A DNA stretch of 38,988 nt, taken from positions 1 through 38,988 of IMG/VR virus record IMGVR_UViG_3300046557_000243; one strand, 5' to 3'. The notes under the pieces were generated by a model, which had not been told where the DNA came from, made no database searches, and worked only from the letters and a program-made list of their open reading frames with translations. Both the position numbers and the translations under genes were made by a program. Positions 33,605-38,988 of this stretch are shown piece after piece; the stretch's first letter is position 1; each line of letters begins with the position of its first letter. This stretch comes from a virus.

Positions 33605-35060
33605 GGAATGCCTGCCCCCTCTCATAACCCATATTGCGGACGGTCTGCGCTGCCTTACGGTCAGTGTCCCAACCGTACATCTTGTAGCGGAATGAGCCTA
33701 GCGTCTCGCGCCCCTGCTCTTCCCACCAGCGTAGCAGTTCCTCCGAAGCGTACTTCCGAGCCGTCACAGCGGATCCGGTGAAGATGTCGAGCTCAAGATC
33801 CTGGCCCAATTCCCGAGCCCGCTTCTTGCCGGCCGCGTTCAGCAGCACGCCGTTTAGGTCATCCAGCGCCCGGCTGTATTGGGCCATCGCGTAATTCTGG
33901 TATTCCTCAGACGCCCGCTCGACTTGCGTTAGGTTGCGGGTCTTCCGGACGGCCGGGTTAGTGACCGGCGACGGATCCAGCTTGACCGGCTCCGGCGGAT
34001 CCTCAGCCAACGACGCCACCTGAGCGCCAGTCGAGCGCGTGTCTACGCTCATGTACTTGGCATCGCGCTCGTCCATCACGTCCATGATTTTGTCGAAGAC
34101 GGCCGGGTCGTCGGCGTGCTTCGACATCAGCTCCGCGAGGTCGCCGTCGCTCATGTGCAGCGTTGAGTGGTAGGTGATGGTGTCCGCGAGAGCCTGGCCC
34201 GCGAGTGCCGCCGGAGCCGCTGCCACGGTCGCGGATTCCCGGGCCGCCACGCTGGTCGCCGCGCCCTGGACGGCACGGCGGCCGATGCCGTCCCTCACGA
34301 CGTCGGGAAAGTTCCGCCGCAACGAAAACGCTGCGGCTTTCAGTTCCCGGTTCTTGTCGTCGGCAGGCAGTGAGGCCAGGAACGCCCGAACCTCCGGACT
34401 GTCATCCTTGATCGCGTGCTTGTACATCGCGTAGTAATCATCAGGCAGATAATGCTTCGGATAGTCGGACGGCTTCGCGATCCGGACAACCTCACAGTCG
34501 CAATGCCCGTGGAACTCGTTGCCGGAGCCGAATTTCTTACTTCCTGCCGACTTCTCAGACACGTAAACGGCATCCCGCGAGGCCATCATCAGGCAAAACG
34601 CGCAAGTGGTCTTGCCGGTCGGCACGCGGGCGAACCGGACGCCCTCACGCTTCGCATTAGCCGCCATCGTGTCCCGGCCAGGCTGCTTCACGTACTTATC
34701 CGTAGCCATCAGCAGCGGCCCGAGCATCGCGGCCGGGTTCGGGGTCCACAAATTGCCCGCCATATAGCGCACGTTCGCCGCCACGGCCTCAGCAGGCACG
34801 CTAGGCGCCGTCAGTGCCCGGAACCGTCCAGAGGCCCCAGACGCGGCGCGTAGCTCGTCATACCAATCCGCGGCGATAGTCGCCACGTCGTCGCCGTACT
34901 GCTGCGACAGGACCGGAACGAACTCCAACAGGGCATCCCGGGCCACCTCCGGCCGAGACAGATCCAGCGAACCGAAAAACGCCTCCATGTCAGCCTGAGC
35001 CTTCGCCGATAGCGTCTCGCTAGCCGACCGGAACCGCTCCACTTCCGAGGTTGCCACCAT
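33585..35060 (-). CDS. MuF-type head morphogenesis / capsid maturation protein
   Basis: Protein of 491 aa, ATG at 35060 with AGGAGG 9 bp upstream; it overlaps the portal gene by 41 bp. The N-terminal half is helical (EVARDALLEFVPVLSQQYGD). The core has TTCAFCLMMASRDAVYVSEK and NEFHGHCDCEVVRIA, the C-x-x-C...H-x-H-C-x-C layout of Mu-F-like minor heads. The C-terminal part resembles an ART/toxin-like or connector-binding extension (GVLLNAAGKKRARELGQDLE). It sits with the portal in the procapsid and may be injected. Confidence 0.88.
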   Translation of the reverse strand: MVATSEVERFRSASETLSAKAQADMEAFFGSLDLSRPEVARDALLEFVPVLSQQYGDDVATIAADWYDELRAASGASGRFRALTAPSVPAEAVAANVRYMAGNLWTPNPAAMLGPLLMATDKYVKQPGRDTMAANAKREGVRFARVPTGKTTCAFCLMMASRDAVYVSEKSAGSKKFGSGNEFHGHCDCEVVRIAKPSDYPKHYLPDDYYAMYKHAIKDDSPEVRAFLASLPADDKNRELKAAAFSLRRNFPDVVRDGIGRRAVQGAATSVAARESATVAAAPAALAGQALADTITYHSTLHMSDGDLAELMSKHADDPAVFDKIMDVMDERDAKYMSVDTRSTGAQVASLAEDPPEPVKLDPSPVTNPAVRKTRNLTQVERASEEYQNYAMAQYSRALDDLNGVLLNAAGKKRARELGQDLELDIFTGSAVTARKYASEELLRWWEEQGRETLGSFRYKMYGWDTDRKAAQTVRNMGYERGQAFRDRSTF

Positions 35061-36492
35061 TCGGGACTACCTCCTGCGGCTGCTGCGGTTGTGCGGGTAC
35101 TGCCGGCGGCTGCGCGGCGGCCACGAGCGCGTCGATCCGTGCCCCGGCCTGCGCCTTCTTACGATCCTCGACGAGCCGCTCGACCCGGTCCTCATCAAAA
35201 ACGGTTTCCAGCAGCACCGGAGAGCTCGCAATATCCGGGTTAGCGCCGGCAATCTTGACGTAAGCGTCAGCGTTCGCCGACGTCGACCGGAATTCCGGAT
35301 CGGAGAACCGCGCCGACAGCTTCCACGCCTCTTTAGGTGCCTCGGTCAGCCCATCGCGGACCATGATGGCCAGCGTCGCGATTTCCTTTACTGCCGTGGC
35401 CAGGACGAACTTGTTCTGATACGTGACGTCGATCAACAGATCATGCTCCGCGGCCCGCATAGCCTCCGCCGACGACGGATTATCGTGGATGATGCCCAAC
35501 GACGACAACGGAATCCCGGTCTCACCCGAAAACGCCGACGCCACAGTCCGGAGCATGTCCGAGTGCGGCGTCATCGTCGCCTGCTGCAACTGCTTGATAT
35601 TCGGCACGTTGCCGTCAGCGTCACGAGTCAGCGCGATCAGCCGATCCATGGCCAGCTTGAACTTCTTCTGCTCCGAAACCTCGCCGAAAGAGTCCGGATC
35701 GATACCCTCAATAGCAAGCTGCGGGGAACTGTAGAACTCCGCATTGCCTTCCATGCGGACATAAGCGCGGACAGCCATGTCCGTAAGCGCCATTACCGGG
35801 TTAGTGATCCTCGACCGGCCGAACGGCTTACCCAACTGCGGGTCATACGTCAGCGGCGCCACGAGGGTCCGGCCGATCTTGTTCTCGATCCGCTCCGTCG
35901 ACCAGCGGCCCGTCAGGTTACGCGAGCACCGGAGCACAACAGTCGGCAGGTAGATCAGGAACTCCGACGGCTTGTCCTCACTAATCGCCGAAATGGTCAG
36001 CGCCGCCGAGATCCGACGCTTACGCCGGTCATAGATCGCTGCGCACGACTCCGCCGAATGCGCCTGAATCTGCACCGGAGCCTCGCCCGCGTCACCCTTC
36101 GCCACCGTCATAAGCGAAACGCCATGCTTGTACGCCGAAACAATGCCCTGCGACAGCTCCAAACCGAAGTTATTAGCATCCAGCACGGTCCCAAGCTCGA
36201 ACGGATCCTCGGAGCCCGGGAGCCGGAGCCCCTCGAACTGGGAACGGATCGCCGCCTTCCGAACCGCCATCGTCGCCCAGCCGAGGAAAAACTTAGCGTT
36301 CTTGAGCTGCGGTGGCAGGGTCAAGCCCAGATCCTTGAACGACTGCTCTGCGTCGTAATACAACGACCGCTTGAGGTTCTTCGTCCGGCGGCCGGTCCAC
36401 GTCGAGATGAGCTGCTTAATGGTGCCCAGCTCGTCATCGGTCACGTTGTCGATCCGCAGACCTGCTATGTCGGCAGTAGTCCATTCAGCCAC
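35020..36492 (-). CDS. Portal protein, SPP1 Gp6-like
   Basis: Protein of 490 aa, GTG at 36492. Sequence LISTWTGRRTKNLKRSLYYD, AVRKAAIRSQFEGLRLPGSE, then LVAPLTYDPQLGKPFGRSRI, VMALTDMAVRAYVRMEGNAE and GIPLSSLGIIHDNPSSAEAM, the typical portal path of SPP1 Gp6-like proteins including the stem region. The 12-mer forms the DNA entry gate. It follows the terminase. Confidence 0.95.
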   Translation of the reverse strand: MAEWTTADIAGLRIDNVTDDELGTIKQLISTWTGRRTKNLKRSLYYDAEQSFKDLGLTLPPQLKNAKFFLGWATMAVRKAAIRSQFEGLRLPGSEDPFELGTVLDANNFGLELSQGIVSAYKHGVSLMTVAKGDAGEAPVQIQAHSAESCAAIYDRRKRRISAALTISAISEDKPSEFLIYLPTVVLRCSRNLTGRWSTERIENKIGRTLVAPLTYDPQLGKPFGRSRITNPVMALTDMAVRAYVRMEGNAEFYSSPQLAIEGIDPDSFGEVSEQKKFKLAMDRLIALTRDADGNVPNIKQLQQATMTPHSDMLRTVASAFSGETGIPLSSLGIIHDNPSSAEAMRAAEHDLLIDVTYQNKFVLATAVKEIATLAIMVRDGLTEAPKEAWKLSARFSDPEFRSTSANADAYVKIAGANPDIASSPVLLETVFDEDRVERLVEDRKKAQAGARIDALVAAAQPPAVPAQPQQPQEVVPNGGNLGSGAVPVG

Positions 36493-36521
36493 AGGGCATC
36501 CTGCCTCTCAGTTGCAATTCT

Positions 36522-37970
36522 CTACAGGAAGCCTGCTCGGCGTCCTGGTCTACGTTTCGTTGTCTTCGCGCCCCAATAGGCAAGAGTCACAGCATCAAGC
36601 AAGGCCACATTGCCGCCCTCCGGCGCCGCCCAGCCAAACCCGCCATTCGTGCCGATCTTCCGCTTCTCAGCAGCCTTGACCTGCTCGTCAAGCTCGGCCT
36701 GCCCACGGTGCGTCAAGTCCTTAGACCCGATCGCCGCCTCAACCATGGACGTGCCCGTCGTGATAGTGTCCGTGCCTGCCGTGATGATCGCCGACGCCGG
36801 CACCTTCGCCTCGCGGAGCGCGTTCACGAGGTAGCCCACGCCCGCCTTACCGTCCACGACGATCTGAGCCGCGTTCTCGTGGTGATCGACGAGCCAGTCG
36901 ATCAGCCAGGCAGTGCCGTCACCCATCGCGGCGAGCTTGATGCCCTCCACATGGACCGGGCCGCCATCTTCCGGGCGGATCGCCGCTGCCAGCGCCACGC
37001 TCGAACCGTCCACAGCGAAGCGGACAGCGTAGACGCGGCGGCCCTCGGTCGGAACCTTAGCCGGCGGGATCTTGAGCGCATCCCATGACGTCGGCGCAAT
37101 GGCCTTCTTCGTGAGCGCCGCATCGTCCCACTCGCCATAAGCCTCGCGGCGGAAACTCTCATCCGAACCCAGCAGCTTCCGCATACGCTGAATCGCGGCA
37201 TCGCTGGTCCGGTGCGGATAGGACGGGTTAGCCTTCGCCAACTGCTTCCGGTCGTCCAGGCTCGCGCCCTTGTCAGCGGAAAACTCAATGTAGAGCGTGT
37301 CCGGATCTCCGCCTAGCGCCGCGGCGCGGACGTTCGTGAAGACTTCGCCCGGATCCTTCGGCCGCGGCGGCGTGCCCATCATGAACACCAGACCGTTTTT
37401 CGCCGCGTTCGTCGCCGGGACCATGTCCGACATCGCGTCCGCCGTCAAGATCTGCGCCTCGTCGAGCACGAGGATGTCGACCTCATCGAAACCGCGCCCG
37501 AAACCGGACTCGCGGGCGCCGAAGAGGATTCGGGAGCCCTTAGTGAAGGTGATCTCCTGCTCACCGTTCGCCGCCCGGACATTCGCGATATACGGGGCGA
37601 TCTTCGGCTTCGACGCCATTCCCTGCATCTTCTTGAACGTCTCGTTATGCGTCCTGGTCCGGTGCGCCGTCCAGATCACCGTCAAATTCGGGTGAATGGT
37701 GCACAGTGCGAAGACGATGGCGGCAATCAGGTACGTCTTGCCGACCTGACGGGGGATAGACAGCACAACGCCGCCAATGCCAGCCGCGTAGAGGCCATTC
37801 TCGCGCTTCCCCAGCGCCAACCGTGCAATGCCCTGCTGCCACAAGTCAAAAGGCATCCCCATGGCCAGCGCACGGTCGCGCACTCCGGGAAATCCTGTCG
37901 AGACAATGCCCTCCGGCCGGCAGATATGCCGGGCAACCTCAGATAGCTTCTTCTGACCAATCTTCGTCAC
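36522..37970 (-). CDS. terL: Large terminase subunit
   Basis: Protein of 482 aa, GTG at 37970 with GGAG 9 bp upstream; it overlaps the small subunit by 32 bp. Walker A IPRQVGKT (72-79), Walker B VDILVLDE (164-171), coupling motif GTPPRP (199-204). The C-terminal RNase H-like nuclease carries FAVDGSS and VVDGKAGVG acidic residues. The protein powers DNA packaging and cuts concatemers. HNH genes at the other window end may assist cutting at cos. Confidence 0.97.
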   Translation of the reverse strand: MTKIGQKKLSEVARHICRPEGIVSTGFPGVRDRALAMGMPFDLWQQGIARLALGKRENGLYAAGIGGVVLSIPRQVGKTYLIAAIVFALCTIHPNLTVIWTAHRTRTHNETFKKMQGMASKPKIAPYIANVRAANGEQEITFTKGSRILFGARESGFGRGFDEVDILVLDEAQILTADAMSDMVPATNAAKNGLVFMMGTPPRPKDPGEVFTNVRAAALGGDPDTLYIEFSADKGASLDDRKQLAKANPSYPHRTSDAAIQRMRKLLGSDESFRREAYGEWDDAALTKKAIAPTSWDALKIPPAKVPTEGRRVYAVRFAVDGSSVALAAAIRPEDGGPVHVEGIKLAAMGDGTAWLIDWLVDHHENAAQIVVDGKAGVGYLVNALREAKVPASAIITAGTDTITTGTSMVEAAIGSKDLTHRGQAELDEQVKAAEKRKIGTNGGFGWAAPEGGNVALLDAVTLAYWGAKTTKRRPGRRAGFL

Positions 37971-38241
37971 TGGAGATAGCTCCCTGCTCGGCCTCTTCGG
38001 CCCGCTGCCGCGTCAAAGCATCAATCTCCCGACTCAACTCAATTTGACGCTTAGACAACGACGCCAGGTCACGGGCCGCCGTGTTCTCGTTATCCAGCGC
38101 CCGAGCAATCACCCGCCGAATCTGCGTAAGCTCCGCGAGCCGGTCCCCCGCCTCCGCAGCCTCCAGCACCGTCTTAGGCTCATCCTTCGGCGGCGGTTTC
38201 TCATCCGGGCGCACGGCGCGCAGTGGAGGACTCTTAGCCAT
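37939..38241 (-). CDS. terS: Small terminase subunit
   Basis: Protein of 100 aa, ATG at 38241 with AGGAGG 8 bp upstream. A charged, Pro-rich N-terminus precedes KTVLEAAEAGDRLAELTQIR and SKRQIELSREIDALTRQR, a helical pair, then an acidic tail. This matches the short actinophage small terminases encoded before terL. It recognises packaging DNA; the packaging end is about 750 bp upstream. Confidence 0.82.
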   Translation of the reverse strand: MAKSPPLRAVRPDEKPPPKDEPKTVLEAAEAGDRLAELTQIRRVIARALDNENTAARDLASLSKRQIELSREIDALTRQRAEEAEQGAISSDEDWSEEAI

Positions 38242-38253
38242 GGCCCGTACCTC

Positions 38254-38781
38254 CTAGATGGTCAGCTTGTTTCCCGTCACTGCGATATAGCGGCCGGTTG
38301 AATAGAACTCGATGCAACGCTCGCCGTCACGGATCACGCGGCCCGGGCCCTCCCGCGCCTGAACAAAGACGTGGACGCCCTCGCCGGACTGCGAAACCTC
38401 GGCGAAGATGACCGGCTCGGCAATGGCGGCGATAGCCTCCAGCGCCCACCCGGCCAGCTTGCCGTCAGTGATGCAGTGGTCGAAGTCCCAACAGCCGATG
38501 CCGTCGCCGAGGACAAAGCCCAGCCCAACACCGGCAGTCGACTGTGAAACCTGCTCGAACGATGCCCAGGTGCTCGGCTTCGTGGATGAGGCATAGCGGC
38601 CGGCGCCGGTCAGTGGGATCTTGTTAGCGGCGCGGCGGACCCAGCGGCGGCGGCTCGTCATCTCAACAGGCAGCTTCGGCTTGCGGGAAGAATAGACGCG
38701 GCACTTGGCCGAGCAGAATTTCGCGTCAGCCCGGAGCAGTCGAAGGCTCGCCCCGCAGTATCCACACGCCCTTGATTCCAT
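38254..38781 (-). CDS. Primase/polymerase-like protein with N-terminal zinc finger
   Basis: Protein of 175 aa, ATG at 38781. Zinc finger CGYC (7-10) and FCSAKC at about 22-27, then a short AEP-type domain: KPSTWASFEQVSQS, GVGLGFVLGDGIGCWDFDHC, EVSQSGEGVHVFVQA, then CIEFYSTGRYIAVTG. DFDHC and the S-GEGVH element are the primase-polymerase motifs. It lacks the C-terminal helicase region, so it is a stand-alone short form as seen before terminase in several actinophages. There is no Shine-Dalgarno; TAGACT (38793-38788) is 6 bp before the ATG, suggesting a leaderless message. Confidence 0.85.
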   Translation of the reverse strand: MESRACGYCGASLRLLRADAKFCSAKCRVYSSRKPKLPVEMTSRRRWVRRAANKIPLTGAGRYASSTKPSTWASFEQVSQSTAGVGLGFVLGDGIGCWDFDHCITDGKLAGWALEAIAAIAEPVIFAEVSQSGEGVHVFVQAREGPGRVIRDGERCIEFYSTGRYIAVTGNKLTI

Positions 38782-38988
38782 GGCTACAGTCTACCAGTTG
38801 TTACGGATAAATGGCGGAATCTAGCGGATATGCGGGGAGTGCGGATAGCCAAATCTGCACGGGCCGATCTCCCGAGCCGGGGGTCAAAGATGACCAGCGA
38901 GCCCCCACCATGACGCCCTGCCGGCCACCAGGCGCCGGAGGTCGTGGAATGCGCCGGCCGTGTGGAAAAAAGGTGGGGAGAGATCGCT
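38782..38988. other. Non-coding right end, probable packaging end
   Basis: No gene is visible in these 207 bases. The first late gene starts at 38781, so the end nearest terminase is non-coding, as expected for a cos-flanking region. The stretch ends with AAAAAAGGTGGGGAGAG. The exact cut site and overhang are not deducible from sequence alone. Confidence 0.5.

Noticed and set aside
35089-36579. Long plus-strand open frame opposite the portal gene (496 codons)
   Set aside because: High-GC shadow of the portal gene; Arg/His-rich composition, no domain and no RBS.

Overview
The window looks like the complete, or nearly complete, genome of a temperate siphovirus of a high-GC actinobacterium, printed in reverse orientation. 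Evidence for a phage: a full set of terminase, portal, capsid, connector, tail, lysis, integration, immunity and replication genes. Evidence for an actinobacterial host: GC-rich codons, SPP1-type portal, Gp19/Gp15/Gp42-type connector, Gp37-like tail protein and several apparently leaderless starts. An Arthrobacter or related Micrococcales host is my inference from general resemblance of the proteins and was not tested. Phage genes run to both ends and the attP-like site is internal. The sequence therefore represents the free phage form rather than an integrated prophage, and the window ends are probably the packaging (cos) ends.

Layout, in the direction of transcription (almost all minus strand, right to left). 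38781-29471: a primase/polymerase-like protein, small and large terminase, portal, MuF-type head protein, an RMF-like small protein, scaffold, major capsid protein, four connector/completion genes and the major tail protein. 29386-17521: two small genes, tail chaperones joined by a probable -1 frameshift, a tape measure carrying an M23 peptidase domain, distal tail and baseplate genes, membrane proteins, CHAP-like endolysin, holin and a large receptor-binding protein. 17470-16731: a lone plus-strand gene, apparently leaderless, and an attP-like site that copies a tRNA 3' end. 16730-14792: a five-gene integration operon ending in a tyrosine integrase. Its promoter contains a perfect palindrome, and its second gene encodes a ribbon-helix-helix protein. 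14742-13409: the immunity switch, with two plus-strand XRE repressors, a divergent Cro-like gene and a small convergent gene, surrounded by CCCATATGGG-type operators. 13406-1424: a long early operon of tightly coupled genes (4-bp ATGA/GTGA overlaps), including an excisionase-like protein, PD-(D/E)XK exonuclease, SSB, DUF4406 protein, two DNA methyltransferases, a replication-type HTH protein and RusA, ending at a terminator. 1127-43: tRNA-Asn(GTT) and two HNH endonucleases next to the packaging end.

How the parts work together: repressors hold down the leftward early promoter by binding operators placed between the -35 and -10 elements. When repression is lifted, the Cro/excisionase/replication operon is expressed, then the late genes from the right end. 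The integration operon seems to have separate control by its own ribbon-helix-helix protein. The plus-strand gene at 17183 would lie at a prophage edge and could be expressed in the lysogen.

I do not see a clearly new multi-gene system. The observations most worth following up are the palindrome-controlled integration operon, the in-frame amber codon in the replication-type gene with a coding-like 58-codon extension, the leaderless switch genes, the RMF-like late protein next to an internal terminator, and the tRNA-minihelix-like structure near tRNA-Asn.
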